Shown here in pieces: positions 9,323-18,779 of a DNA stretch of 64,000 nucleotides. Origin of the DNA: Clostridia bacterium (lineage in GTDB: Bacteria > Bacillota > Clostridia > TANB77 > CAG-508); assembly GCA_017517685.1 (NCBI GenBank), contig JAFWYK010000010.1, forward strand, positions 256,499-320,498. The letters are read 5' to 3'. The position numbers and the translations under genes were made by a program. The notes beneath the pieces were generated by a model, which was not told the DNA's origin, searched no databases, and worked only from the letters and a program-made list of their open reading frames with translations. How positions within the stretch are numbered: the stretch's first letter is position 1; each line of letters starts with the position of its first letter.

Positions 9323-11224
9323 ATGAGAAATAAATACTATAATGAAGCAGTAGTTGGAAATGAAAAGTTAAAAGTAACTTATACAAAAAATGGAGAGCTT
9401 TTAAGACTTATTTATGGAACTATAGATTTCAAACAATTTATAGAGACATACCATGTAGGATTAAAAGTAAATGACTCTGCTTTAGTATATTTACATGATG
9501 ATATTAATAATTCATATAATCAAGAATATATAGAAGATACTAATGTTTTAATTACTAATATATATAATTCATATTTTAAATTAAAAGTGGTACAAAAAGA
9601 TTTTGTACCACTTAAAGATAATGTTTTAATTAAAGAATACACTTTAATTAATGAAAACAATATAGATTTAAATGTGGATTTATTAGCTTATTCAAAAGCA
9701 TATGCGAATTTAAATAATGATACTTGTGGTTATGTTAAAAATGATATTTTAATTCAATATAATCACGATTATTCAATTTGTACATTTTCTAAAAACAAGA
9801 TTTCATCAGTACAAATTAATGGATCAAAAGATAGTTTTCCGACAGGAAAAGTATGGGGTAAAGATTATGTTGGAATGAGCAGTGATTCTGCAATTTCATA
9901 TAATTTAGATGTAATAAAACCAGGAGAAGAAACAAAAATCATTTTATATGTGTATGTAAATGATAATTCTAAAAAGGGTGTTATTAGAGAATTAGAACAA
10001 GAAGTTGATAGAATTAAAAAATTAGATTCTGTAAAACTTGAAGAAGATACAATTAAATACTGGCAAAAATTTGTAAAAGATCATGATAAATTAAAAATAA
10101 ATAAAACTGATTTAAGTTATAAGATAAAAAATATCTACAATAGAAGTATTTTGTTTTTCCCACTTCTTTCTAATAGTGAAACAGGTGGAATATCTGCTGG
10201 TTTTGAAGTAGATGAATTTAAAACTAAATGTGGAAGATATTCTTATTGTTGGCCAAGAGATGCAGCTTTTATTACAGAAGCATTAGATATTGTTGGAATG
10301 GAAGAACAAACAGAAAAATTTTATTCAGTTTTTTGCAAAATGACACAAAATAAAAATGGAATGTGGGAACAACGTTTTTATACCGATGGAAGATTAGCTC
10401 CATCATGGGGATATCAAATTGATGAAACAGCAAGTGTTGTTTTTGGAGCTTATGCACATTATAAAGTTACTAAAGATAAAAAGTTTTTGAAAGATAATTT
10501 GAAAATGTTTGAAAGTGCAATTTCATTTATTCAAAAATATGTAGATGATCTTCTTTCAGAAACACCAAAAATGTCAAAAAGTTATAATCTATGGGAAGAG
10601 AATGAGGGAGTTGCTCTTTATTCTATGGCAAGTTGTTATGCAGCGTTTAGTGCAATGCATAGAATTTATACTGCGCTTCAACAAATGATGCTTAATAATA
10701 AAGGTACAGTAGATCATATAAATAAACAATTAAAAATGTTAGAAAAATATTCTGGATTAGTTAAAGAATATTCTGAAAATAAATTCTATGATGAAAGCAA
10801 AAATTCTTATGTAAGAAATTTAGAAGATGGTAAAATGGATTCAAGTATGATTGGAGCTATAATACCTTGTAAAATGCTAAAAATAGATGATGAAAGAGTA
10901 AAAAATACAATTGAAAGAATTAATATGACATTAAGAACATATACTGGTGGATATTTAAGATATGAAGGTGATCACTATATGGAAGGTAAATATCCATGGC
11001 CTATTGCAACATTGTGGATGGCGTGGTATTATCTAGAAGTAGGTGAAAATGATAAAGCTTTAGAATGTTTTAATTTTGTAGTTAACTCAGCTACAAATTT
11101 AGGATATTTAGGTGAGCAGGTTAATAATGAAACAATGCAACCAGCATGGATTTTTGGTTTAACATGGAGTCATGCAATGTTCTTAATAACACTAAATAAA
11201 CTAATTGATAGAGATTTATTGTAA
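9323..11224 (+). CDS. Glycoside hydrolase family 15 (glucoamylase-like)
   Basis: GH15 enzymes release glucose from starch, glycogen or related alpha-glucans. The 633-residue protein has a beta-sandwich N-terminal domain (to about 260) and an (alpha/alpha)6 barrel. Motifs in the barrel are GRYSYCWPRDAAF (about 303-315), LWEENEG with the probable general acid (about 422) and GEQVN followed by LTWSHAMF with the probable base (about 595-615). There is no signal peptide, so it likely acts on intracellular glycogen or imported dextrins. It is co-transcribed with the beta-CASP gene 13 bp upstream. A trehalase-like GH15 specificity is possible. Confidence 0.88.
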   Translation: MRNKYYNEAVVGNEKLKVTYTKNGELLRLIYGTIDFKQFIETYHVGLKVNDSALVYLHDDINNSYNQEYIEDTNVLITNIYNSYFKLKVVQKDFVPLKDNVLIKEYTLINENNIDLNVDLLAYSKAYANLNNDTCGYVKNDILIQYNHDYSICTFSKNKISSVQINGSKDSFPTGKVWGKDYVGMSSDSAISYNLDVIKPGEETKIILYVYVNDNSKKGVIRELEQEVDRIKKLDSVKLEEDTIKYWQKFVKDHDKLKINKTDLSYKIKNIYNRSILFFPLLSNSETGGISAGFEVDEFKTKCGRYSYCWPRDAAFITEALDIVGMEEQTEKFYSVFCKMTQNKNGMWEQRFYTDGRLAPSWGYQIDETASVVFGAYAHYKVTKDKKFLKDNLKMFESAISFIQKYVDDLLSETPKMSKSYNLWEENEGVALYSMASCYAAFSAMHRIYTALQQMMLNNKGTVDHINKQLKMLEKYSGLVKEYSENKFYDESKNSYVRNLEDGKMDSSMIGAIIPCKMLKIDDERVKNTIERINMTLRTYTGGYLRYEGDHYMEGKYPWPIATLWMAWYYLEVGENDKALECFNFVVNSATNLGYLGEQVNNETMQPAWIFGLTWSHAMFLITLNKLIDRDLL

Positions 11225-11245
11225 AGCTTTAGAAAGAGGATGTTT

Positions 11246-12613
11246 ATGGCAAAGAAAAATTCAACAGTTTTTGTGTGTAATGAATGTGGATATGAGTCAC
11301 CAAAATGGCTAGGTAAATGCCCTGCATGTGGTGAATGGAATTCGTTCTTTGAAGAAAAAGTTGTAGGAAGCACAAGTTCTTCTTCAAAAGATAAATCTAA
11401 ACCAAAGGCTGAAATAATAAAACTAAATGAAGTAGAGAAAAAAGAAACTTACAGATTAAAAACAGGAGTGGAAGAATTAGATAGAGTACTTGGAGGAGGT
11501 TTCGTTCAAGGCTCTTTAACTCTTCTTGGTGGTGAACCAGGAATTGGTAAATCTACTTTAATTCTTCAAATCTGTGACAATGTTAAAGTTGATGGAAAGA
11601 TATTATATGTGTCTGGAGAAGAGTCAGCAGAACAAATTAAAATTAGAGCTGATAGATTAGGAATAAAAAATGATAATGTATTATTCTTAGCAGAAACAGA
11701 TATCGATAATGTTGATATAGCTATTGAAAAAAGTGGTGCAAAATTTGTTATTATAGATTCGGTACAAACTATGTATTCAGAAGATATCACATCGGCACCA
11801 GGTAGCGTTAGCCAAGTAAGAGAAATAACAGCTAGAATAATGAAAATGTGTAAACAAACTGGAATTACAACTATTATTATTGGTCATGTTACAAAAGATG
11901 GAAATATAGCTGGTCCAAGAGTACTAGAACACATGGTTGATACAGTATTGTATTTAGAAGGTGAAAGATATTTTTCATATAGAATACTTCGTGGAGTAAA
12001 GAATAGATTCGGTTCTACAAATGAAATTGGAATGTTTGAAATGCAAAGCGAAGGATTAGTAGAAATCAAGAATCCATCTGAACTTTTAATATCAGAAAGA
12101 GATGGAAATCCAGCTGGTTCTGTAATAGTTGTTAGTTTAGAAGGAACAAGAGCTTTGATTCTTGAAATGCAAGCATTAGCAACTCAAACAGTATTTGGAA
12201 TGCCTAGAAGAAATGCAAATGGAATTGATTATAATAGACTAACATTGCTAATGGCTGTTTTGGAAAAAAGAGCAGGTATGAATTTTTCATCTCAAGATGT
12301 TTATATAAATCTAGTTGGTGGTATAAAAGTAAATGAGCCAGCTTTAGATTTGGGAATAATAATTGCAGCAGCTTCAAGTTTTAAAAATGTAAGTATAAAG
12401 GAAGATGTTGTAGTAATAGGAGAGGTAGGATTAACTGGAGAAGTTAGATCTGTTAATATGATTGAAAAACGTATTAAAGAAGCAGAAAAGCTAGGCTACA
12501 AGACGTGTATTATTCCTGAAAGTAATAAAAAACTATTGAAAGAGAAATTCAAATTAGATATAATAGGTGTGAAAAATATTATAGATGCTATGAAATATTT
12601 AGGATTAAAATAG
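11246..12613 (+). CDS. radA: DNA repair protein RadA/Sms
   Basis: RadA is a RecA-like helicase that promotes branch migration in recombinational repair. It has an N-terminal zinc finger (CNECGYESPKWLGKCPACGEW), Walker A GGEPGIGKST near residue 95, the RadA motif KNRFG near residue 250 and a C-terminal Lon-like domain. Of two candidate starts the ATG at 11246 is chosen, since AGAGG lies 8 nt upstream of it but only 2 nt from the ATG at 11240. The length of 455 residues is typical. Confidence 0.96.
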   Translation: MAKKNSTVFVCNECGYESPKWLGKCPACGEWNSFFEEKVVGSTSSSSKDKSKPKAEIIKLNEVEKKETYRLKTGVEELDRVLGGGFVQGSLTLLGGEPGIGKSTLILQICDNVKVDGKILYVSGEESAEQIKIRADRLGIKNDNVLFLAETDIDNVDIAIEKSGAKFVIIDSVQTMYSEDITSAPGSVSQVREITARIMKMCKQTGITTIIIGHVTKDGNIAGPRVLEHMVDTVLYLEGERYFSYRILRGVKNRFGSTNEIGMFEMQSEGLVEIKNPSELLISERDGNPAGSVIVVSLEGTRALILEMQALATQTVFGMPRRNANGIDYNRLTLLMAVLEKRAGMNFSSQDVYINLVGGIKVNEPALDLGIIIAAASSFKNVSIKEDVVVIGEVGLTGEVRSVNMIEKRIKEAEKLGYKTCIIPESNKKLLKEKFKLDIIGVKNIIDAMKYLGLK

Positions 12614-12635
12614 TACATAAGATTAGGAGGAAAAA

Positions 12636-13445
12636 ATGAACAAAAAATTACAATTTGTTATATGGATAATAGTTGCTATTGCAGCAATAGCATTAATAGG
12701 AATATATGGTGTTGGTTTTGTTAGATCAAAAGTTGAAGGAACAATTCATCCTGTAGTTACTTTTGAAATTGAAAATCATGGTACAGTAAAAGCTGAGTTA
12801 TATCCAGAATATGCTCCAAATACTGTAGCAACAATTGTTACTTTAGTTAAAAATGGATTTTATGAGAACAAAGTAATATATGGAAAAGATCAAATTTGCT
12901 TATATGTTGGTAGAGATACAGATGGAAATGTTCCGCTAACAAAAGTAAGTAATTTAAATACAAATGTTGCATCAGGGTCTGATGCTGACAAACCTGTTAC
13001 AATTCCAGGAGAATTTGCAGAAAATGGATATACAAAAAATACATTAAGACATGAAAAAGGTGTACTTTCATTAATTAGAAATGATTATACACAATCTGTA
13101 TCTGGATTAGTTGAAGAAAGTTATAATTCTGGTGTTTCACAAATTGGAATTATGATGGGAGAAAATACAAGTAATTTAAATGGTGTTTATGCAGCATTTG
13201 GTAAAGTTACAGAAGGTTTAGATATACTAGAAAAATTATATACAGAAGCTAAAATTCAAGATCCTGAAGTTGCAGATGATGGAACTGTACAAGAAACTGC
13301 TATAGATAAATTTGCTACATTTCCAATTATTAAATCTGCTACAGTTGAAACATATGGTGTAGATTTTGGATTACCTGTATTTATGGAAGCTTTTGATTAT
13401 GAATCTTATATGTATGATTTGATTCAAACACAATATGGTAGCTAA
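12636..13445 (+). CDS. Membrane-anchored cyclophilin-type peptidyl-prolyl isomerase
   Basis: An N-terminal membrane segment (about residues 5-28) is followed by an extracytoplasmic cyclophilin fold beginning HPVVTFEIENHGTVKAELYP. The family motif APNTVATIVTLVKNGFYEN is present, but the catalytic FHR-type sequence and the QGGD loop are replaced (VIYGKDQICLYVGRD), so isomerase activity is doubtful. Later, ISQIGIMMG and the AFGKVTEGLDILEKL motif fit the family. It may be an extracellular folding factor or chaperone. It follows radA after 22 bp and ends at a terminator. Confidence 0.82.
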   Translation: MNKKLQFVIWIIVAIAAIALIGIYGVGFVRSKVEGTIHPVVTFEIENHGTVKAELYPEYAPNTVATIVTLVKNGFYENKVIYGKDQICLYVGRDTDGNVPLTKVSNLNTNVASGSDADKPVTIPGEFAENGYTKNTLRHEKGVLSLIRNDYTQSVSGLVEESYNSGVSQIGIMMGENTSNLNGVYAAFGKVTEGLDILEKLYTEAKIQDPEVADDGTVQETAIDKFATFPIIKSATVETYGVDFGLPVFMEAFDYESYMYDLIQTQYGS

Positions 13446-13458
13446 AAGATAAATAAAT

Positions 13459-13491
13459 GGAGGCAAAATGAAATGTTTTGTCTCCTTTTTT
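13459..13491 (+). terminator. Terminator after the cyclophilin gene
   Basis: GGAGGCAAAA (13459-13468) pairs with TTTTGTCTCC (13476-13485), with one G-U pair, followed by a T-run. Confidence 0.85.
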
Positions 13492-13513
13492 AAAATAATA
13501 GAGGGTAAAATAA

Positions 13514-15061
13514 ATGAGAAGTGAAAAAGGTATAACATTAATTAAATTATGTTTTGTTATTGTTCTAATTGGGATTTTATTTGCCATGTTTATATCAGCA
13601 TTAAAGAGTTCTTTTGAAGCAACAAATTTACAAAAGTTTGTAATAAAAATGGAATTATTACAAGAAAAAGTAAATATTATAAGAAGAGAATATAAAATTT
13701 GGGAAGAATATGATCCAAATGAAAGTGGAAATTACTATGAATATTTAAAATCTTTTGGTTTCATTAATGCTGATTCTAAGGAAAATAAATTTACAGATGA
13801 ATTTAATCAAATAATCAAGATGTTTAATGAATCAGAAACAGAATATTGGAATAAAGATGTTGATTCTATTTTAGCTAATTACTATTATTTTTCACCTGAA
13901 GATATTAAAAAATATTTTGAAGTATCAGATTTCGATACTCATATCATAATTAATTTTTATACAGGTAATATAATAGCAAAAGATTCTGTTGAAGATGTAA
14001 ATACAAATAAAATGATTTATAGACAATATGACGCTGAAATAGGAAATTCGCTAAATATAGTTCCAATTGTAAACGAAGAAACAACAGTAGATATCACTGT
14101 GCTTGAAAATTATGGATTAAGACAAAAAATAAAAGTTGCCTTAAAATCTCCAAGTGAGACTATTTTAAAACCAAATATTGATGAGATATTTTTTTATAGA
14201 TTAGAAGATAAGAATCAAGTAAAAAAGAAATGTACAGAACTTGTAGATTATGTTTATAATTCTAAAGAAAAATATGCAACATTTACAATCGATAGATCTG
14301 GAACATATTCGTTCATTGTTAAGGATTCGAATTCAACAGAGTATACCAAAATAGACTATGAAATAATGCTTTGTAATCCTCCTGTTGTAGTAGATGGATT
14401 AATAGGTGTTTATTGGGATGAAGATGGTGTTGAATACTCAATAGCTAGTTCATCAGATGGCAATTGGTATAATTATTCAAAGACTAATTTGAAAATGGCC
14501 AATGCAAAAGATGAATATGGAAATTATTGGGTGTGGATTCCAAGATATATTTATATGGAGAATAATGAACAAACTAATTTGGACTTTGTGACTGAAACAA
14601 CTACAACATCAACAGAAAATGTTGCAACAACATATAAACTTCATCCAGCATTTGAAGATGGCGTAAAAGGTCTTTGGGTTGCGAAATATCAATCTAATTT
14701 TTCAAAAGGTAAATTATCTATAAAACCTGGAAAAACTTTAACCATTGCTAAAAGTAATATTGCAAAAGAATATTGCACAGATTATGTTTCAAATTTAATT
14801 AGACCTTATGTAGATTTAGTATCAACAGAAGAACTTGATTCTGTAAGAATACTTTCTAATTCATATGGTCTAACAATTGCAAATGATTTAGTTCATTATG
14901 CTGGTGGTTCACCAAATGAAAAAGAAATTATAAATAACACAAAATATTCTTCAAGTAATAATATTTCGGGTGTTTTTGATACAGAAACTTCAGAAGTTGA
15001 AATTACTAGAAATAGTGAAGTAAAAGAAGGCAGATTTAGACCGGTTTTAATAATTAAATAG
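13514..15061 (+). CDS. Large pilin-like surface protein with atypical prepilin motif
   Basis: The N-terminus (MRSEKGITLIKLCFVIVLIGIL) has the short basic leader, the cleavage-site Gly and the hydrophobic helix of type IV pilins and pseudopilins, but the conserved Glu5 of the mature protein is Lys. A helical stalk (about 35-110) follows, then beta-rich domains. The last ~190 residues contain NWYNYSKTNLKMANAKDEYG, VWIPRYIY and HPAFEDGVKGLWVAKY, a pattern known in clostridial pilin-like and phage-tail-like proteins. At 515 residues it is far longer than a normal pilin. It is monocistronic between two terminators. A possible processing enzyme is encoded at 59749-60516. Confidence 0.72.
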   Translation: MRSEKGITLIKLCFVIVLIGILFAMFISALKSSFEATNLQKFVIKMELLQEKVNIIRREYKIWEEYDPNESGNYYEYLKSFGFINADSKENKFTDEFNQIIKMFNESETEYWNKDVDSILANYYYFSPEDIKKYFEVSDFDTHIIINFYTGNIIAKDSVEDVNTNKMIYRQYDAEIGNSLNIVPIVNEETTVDITVLENYGLRQKIKVALKSPSETILKPNIDEIFFYRLEDKNQVKKKCTELVDYVYNSKEKYATFTIDRSGTYSFIVKDSNSTEYTKIDYEIMLCNPPVVVDGLIGVYWDEDGVEYSIASSSDGNWYNYSKTNLKMANAKDEYGNYWVWIPRYIYMENNEQTNLDFVTETTTTSTENVATTYKLHPAFEDGVKGLWVAKYQSNFSKGKLSIKPGKTLTIAKSNIAKEYCTDYVSNLIRPYVDLVSTEELDSVRILSNSYGLTIANDLVHYAGGSPNEKEIINNTKYSSSNNISGVFDTETSEVEITRNSEVKEGRFRPVLIIK

Positions 15062-15066
15062 TTAGT

Positions 15067-15100
15067 AAAAAGGCATCTTTTAAAAAAAGGTGCCTTTTTT
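15067..15100 (+). terminator. Terminator after the pilin-like gene
   Basis: AAAAAGGCAtCTTTT ... AAAGGtGCCTTTTTT inverted repeat with a T-run. Confidence 0.85.
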
Positions 15101-15153
15101 GTGTTAAAAAACTTAAAAAATACTGAAATATTAGGAAAAATTAATAAAAAGTA

Positions 15154-15182
15154 TTGACAAACTAAACAAAAAGGTGTAAAGT
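15154..15182 (+). promoter_or_regulatory. Promoter of the ylxM-ffh-rplS operon
   Basis: TTGACA at 15154-15159, 17-nt spacer, TAAAGT at 15177-15182. The transcript would start about 25 nt before the ylxM start. Confidence 0.7.
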
Positions 15183-15213
15183 ATATTAGCATTACAAATT
15201 AAGGAGTGGTCAA

Positions 15214-15561
15214 ATGGAGAAAAAAGTTATTATAAGTATCCTTTTAGACATATATGGAAGTATGCTAACAGATAAACAATATAAACTTCTTGATGACTAC
15301 TACAATAATGATTTATCTTTATCAGAAATTGGAGAAAATGATAGTATAACAAGACAAGCAGTTAGAGATAATCTAAAAAAAGGTGAAAACAAACTTTTTG
15401 AATATGAAGAAAAGCTTGGATTCATGAAAAAAGAAGTAAAGCAAGAAGAAATGATTGATGATATTTTATTAAGTATTGAAAAAATAGAAGAAACAATACA
15501 AAATAAAGAAACATTAAAATTGTTTAAGGATGTAAAAGAAAAATTAAACAAAATAGTATAA
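15214..15561 (+). CDS. ylxM: YlxM-family HTH protein, SRP operon partner
   Basis: YlxM (p13 family) is a small helix-turn-helix protein encoded with ffh in many Bacillota and thought to act with the signal recognition particle. The HTH region (about 20-65) includes LTDKQYKLLDDYYNNDLSLSE and ITRQAVRDNLKKGENKL, resembling sigma region 4. The remaining residues form a charged helix. An AAGGAG site lies 10 nt before the ATG. It is followed by ffh after 27 bp. The length of 115 residues is normal. Confidence 0.9.
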   Translation: MEKKVIISILLDIYGSMLTDKQYKLLDDYYNNDLSLSEIGENDSITRQAVRDNLKKGENKLFEYEEKLGFMKKEVKQEEMIDDILLSIEKIEETIQNKETLKLFKDVKEKLNKIV

Positions 15562-15588
15562 ATATTATACTGAGAACAGGGGGCTATA

Positions 15589-16947
15589 ATGGCGTTTGAT
15601 GGTTTATCATCTAGACTACAAGAAATAACTAGAAAGCTTAGAGGAAAAGCAAGAATAACAGAAGATGATCTTAAAGAAGTTTTAAGAGAAGTTAAACTTG
15701 CACTTTTAGAAGCGGATGTTAACTATAGAATTGTAAAAGAGTTTATTAAAGTAATTGAAGAAAAAGCTCTTGGTCAAGATGTATTAAAATCATTAACACC
15801 TGGACAACAAGTTGTTAAAATTGTTAAAGATGAACTTGTTAGTTTACTTGGAGGAGAAGAATCAAAAATTAATTTCTCACCAAACCCACCTTCAGTAATT
15901 ATGCTTGTAGGTCTTCAAGGTTCTGGTAAAACAACAACAGCTGGAAAACTTGCAAATATAATTAGAAAACAAGGAAAGAAACCACTTTTAGTAGCATGTG
16001 ACGTTTATAGACCAGCAGCTATTAAACAATTACAAGTGGTTGGTAAACAATTAGATATTCCAGTTTATGCTAATGAAACTGAAAAAAATGTAAATCTAAT
16101 TGCAAAACAAGCTATGTCAGTAGCAATGTCAAAATTAAATGATGTTGTTATTATAGATACTGCAGGACGTCTTCAAATTGATGAAGCCTTAATGCAAGAA
16201 TTAAAAGATTTAAAATCTGGTGTAAAACCACATGAAATTCTTTTAGTAGTAGACTCGATGACAGGTCAAGATGCTGTAAATATCGCTGATACATTTAATC
16301 AAGAATTAGGAATTGATGGAATAGTTCTTACAAAATTAGATGGTGATACAAGAGGTGGTGCGGCATTATCAGTTAAGAAAATAACAGGTAGACCAATTAA
16401 GTTTGCTGCAACTGGTGAAAAACTAAGTGATATTGAAGTATTCCATCCAGAAAGAATGGCATCAAGAATTTTAGGAATGGGTGATGTACTTTCAATAATC
16501 GAAAAAGCTGAAGAAACATTCGACTTAGAAGAAGCTGCAAAACTTGAAAAGAAATTAAAAAAACAAAGCTTTGACTTAGAAGATTATTTAGCACAATTAA
16601 GAAATATGAAAAAAATGGGTTCATTTTCTTCTATTCTTAAATTATTACCAGGTGCTAACAAATTAAAAGACGTTGATATAGATGAAAAAGAATTCGTTAG
16701 AATCGAAGCAATTATTTGTTCAATGACAAAAGCAGAAAGACAAAATCCTAAAATATTAAATGGACAAAGAAGATTGAGAATTGCTAAAGGTAGTGGAACA
16801 ACAGTAGAACAAATCAATAAATTTATGAAATCTTTTGAAATGACTCAAAAAATGATGAAAGAAATGACATCTAATAAAGGTATGATGAGAAAGATGATGA
16901 AAAATTTAAATATGAATGATTTAAAAGATTTTTCAAATTTTAATTAG
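15589..16947 (+). CDS. ffh: Signal recognition particle GTPase Ffh
   Basis: Ffh binds signal sequences on ribosomes and delivers them to FtsY. The N domain spans residues 1-90. The G domain has the P-loop GLQGSGKTTTAGKLA near residue 108, DTAGR near 188 and the TKLDGDTRGGAA segment near 246. The methionine-rich M domain (about 325-440) ends in a run of MMKEM and MMRKMMK motifs. The length of 452 residues is typical. The stop is TAG. It has a GGGG-type ribosome site. Confidence 0.97.
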   Translation: MAFDGLSSRLQEITRKLRGKARITEDDLKEVLREVKLALLEADVNYRIVKEFIKVIEEKALGQDVLKSLTPGQQVVKIVKDELVSLLGGEESKINFSPNPPSVIMLVGLQGSGKTTTAGKLANIIRKQGKKPLLVACDVYRPAAIKQLQVVGKQLDIPVYANETEKNVNLIAKQAMSVAMSKLNDVVIIDTAGRLQIDEALMQELKDLKSGVKPHEILLVVDSMTGQDAVNIADTFNQELGIDGIVLTKLDGDTRGGAALSVKKITGRPIKFAATGEKLSDIEVFHPERMASRILGMGDVLSIIEKAEETFDLEEAAKLEKKLKKQSFDLEDYLAQLRNMKKMGSFSSILKLLPGANKLKDVDIDEKEFVRIEAIICSMTKAERQNPKILNGQRRLRIAKGSGTTVEQINKFMKSFEMTQKMMKEMTSNKGMMRKMMKNLNMNDLKDFSNFN

Positions 16948-17005
16948 TTATTAACTTTTTTAAGTTTAATATAAATTTTAAAAATTTTCAGGGGGTGAAA
17001 ATATT

Positions 17006-17242
17006 ATGGTAAAAATAAGATTACAAAGAGTTGGAAAGAAAAAAGCTCCTTTCTACCACGTAGTAGTAGCTGATTCAAGATCTCCAAGAGATGGTAAAAT
17101 AGTTGAACAAGTAGGAACATACAATCCTATGACAGAGCCAGCTACAATCGTTTTAGATAACGAAAAAGTAGAAAAATGGATCAAAAACGGTGCTAAACCA
17201 ACAGATACAGTTAAAGCTTTAATTGAAAAAGCAGCTAAATAA
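17006..17242 (+). CDS. rpsP: 30S ribosomal protein bS16
   Basis: The sequence begins [20 protein letters not shown] and continues with [19 protein letters not shown], diagnostic of bS16, a 30S assembly protein. The length of 78 residues is typical. A strong GGGGGTG site lies upstream, and the gene follows ffh by 58 bp in the conserved ffh-rpsP-khpA-rimM-trmD-rplS order. Confidence 0.98.
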   Translation: MVKIRLQRVGKKKAPFYHVVVADSRSPRDGKIVEQVGTYNPMTEPATIVLDNEKVEKWIKNGAKPTDTVKALIEKAAK

Positions 17243-17269
17243 TTATACGAAAAGAGGTATTAAAGATTT

Positions 17270-17500
17270 ATGAAAGATATACTTGAAGTAGTAATTAAAA
17301 ATTTAGTAGATAACCCAGATGAGGTTTCTATTAATGAAGTAACAGAAGCAAAATCAATTTGCTATGAAGTTAAGGTTGCTAAAAATGATATGGGCAAAGT
17401 TATAGGAAAACAAGGTAAAATGGCAAAAGCTATTAGATCTATAATGAAAGCGGTAGCTGTAAAAGAACATAAAAAAGTAAACGTTGAATTCCTAGACTAG
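17270..17500 (+). CDS. khpA: KH-domain RNA-binding protein KhpA
   Basis: KhpA pairs with KhpB to bind many RNAs and affects cell envelope growth. The single KH domain has the GxxG loop in VIGKQGKMAKAIRSIMKAVA (about residues 44-63). The length of 76 residues is normal. It begins 28 bp after rpsP and is followed 10 bp later by rimM. The stop is TAG. Confidence 0.95.
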   Translation: MKDILEVVIKNLVDNPDEVSINEVTEAKSICYEVKVAKNDMGKVIGKQGKMAKAIRSIMKAVAVKEHKKVNVEFLD

Positions 17501-17509
17501 GTGTAAAAT

Positions 17510-18013
17510 ATGAATAAATATTTAGAATTAGGTCAAATCGTAAATGTTAAAGGTTTAAAAGGTGAAGTAAAAGTTAATTCTTTTACAGATGATAATACTA
17601 AATTTGAAAGAATTCCAAATGTTTTTATAAAACAAAAAGGAAACTTAAAAGAATATAGTATTGAAAAAGTAGGTTATAGCAAAAATCAAGTAATTATAAA
17701 ATTCAAAGGTGTAGACACAGTAGAAGAAGCAGAAACTTTGAGAAATTCATATATCGTTGTAGATAGAGAAATTTTTGGAGAGCTTCCAGAAGGTGTATAT
17801 TACATAGCAGATTTATTAGGACTTGATGTTTATACTGAAGATGGTACACTTTTAGGAAAAGTTGATGACATATTTTCAACTGGAGCTAATGATGTGTATG
17901 TTGTAAAAGATGAACTTGGAAAACAAAGACTTTTACCTGGTATAGATGAAGTTATTAAGCATATTGATATAGAATCAGGCAAAATAATTGTAAATCTAAT
18001 AGAAGGGCTTTAA
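17510..18013 (+). CDS. rimM: Ribosome maturation factor RimM
   Basis: RimM assists 30S head assembly near uS19. The N-terminal barrel (GQIVNVKGLKGEVKVNSFTD) and the PRC-barrel C-terminal half (LLGLDVYTEDGTLLGKVDDI, then LLPGIDEVI) are both visible. It is 167 residues and lies 3 bp from trmD, indicating tight translational coupling. The ribosome-binding site is weak (GGTG), consistent with coupling to khpA. Confidence 0.96.
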   Translation: MNKYLELGQIVNVKGLKGEVKVNSFTDDNTKFERIPNVFIKQKGNLKEYSIEKVGYSKNQVIIKFKGVDTVEEAETLRNSYIVVDREIFGELPEGVYYIADLLGLDVYTEDGTLLGKVDDIFSTGANDVYVVKDELGKQRLLPGIDEVIKHIDIESGKIIVNLIEGL

Positions 18014-18015
18014 TT

Positions 18016-18732
18016 ATGAAATTTGATGTATTAACTCTTTTTCCTGAGATGTTTGAACCAGTTAAACAAAGTGTAATTGGAAGAGCAGCTCAAAAAAATT
18101 TGTTAGAAATTAATTTAATAAATATAAGAGATTTTTCTAAAGATAAGCATAAAAAAGTAGATGATACTGTCTATGGTGGAGGAGCAGGAATGCTTATGAA
18201 ACCAGATGTGGTATATGATGCTTATAATGCAGTTAAGACAGAAAAATCTAAAGTAATCTATTTAACGCCGCAAGGTAATGTGCTTTGCCAAAGTAAAGTT
18301 GAAAGCTTAGCTAAAGAAGAACATTTGATATTATTATGTGGTCACTATGAAGGGATAGACCAAAGAGTTATAGATAAAATCGTTGATGAAGAAATTTCGA
18401 TTGGAGATTATGTATTAACTGGTGGGGAAATACCTGCCATGGTTCTAATTGATAGTGTTGCAAGATATGTTGATGGAGTAATTGATAATGAATCAATTTC
18501 AGAAGAAAGTTTTTCTAAAGATGGACTTCTAGAGTATCCACAATATACAAGGCCTGAAACATTTGAAGGTGTAAAAGTTCCAGAAGTGTTACAATCAGGA
18601 CATCATGAAAATATTAACAAATGGAGAAGAAAAGAAGCTATTCGAGTAACTTACTTAAAAAGACCAGATCTTTTAGAAAAAGCAAACTTAACTGATGAAG
18701 AAAAAGAATATATTAAAGAGTTAAAAAAATAA
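18016..18732 (+). CDS. trmD: tRNA (guanine37-N1)-methyltransferase TrmD
   Basis: TrmD methylates G37 of tRNAs read with a following G, preventing +1 frameshifts. SPOUT trefoil-knot motifs are present: [13 protein letters not shown] at the start, [12 protein letters not shown] near residue 54, [13 protein letters not shown] near 112 and [16 protein letters not shown] near 130. The length of 238 residues is normal. It lies between rimM and rplS in the standard order. Confidence 0.97.
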   Translation: MKFDVLTLFPEMFEPVKQSVIGRAAQKNLLEINLINIRDFSKDKHKKVDDTVYGGGAGMLMKPDVVYDAYNAVKTEKSKVIYLTPQGNVLCQSKVESLAKEEHLILLCGHYEGIDQRVIDKIVDEEISIGDYVLTGGEIPAMVLIDSVARYVDGVIDNESISEESFSKDGLLEYPQYTRPETFEGVKVPEVLQSGHHENINKWRRKEAIRVTYLKRPDLLEKANLTDEEKEYIKELKK

Positions 18733-18779
18733 AATTGAGGCAAGAAAGCCTATCCATTATGAAAGAAGGAGGAGAAAAA

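Noticed and set aside
18735..18779. N-terminal extension of bL19
   Set aside because: No ribosome site, and the canonical MDILK start has AGGAGG directly upstream.
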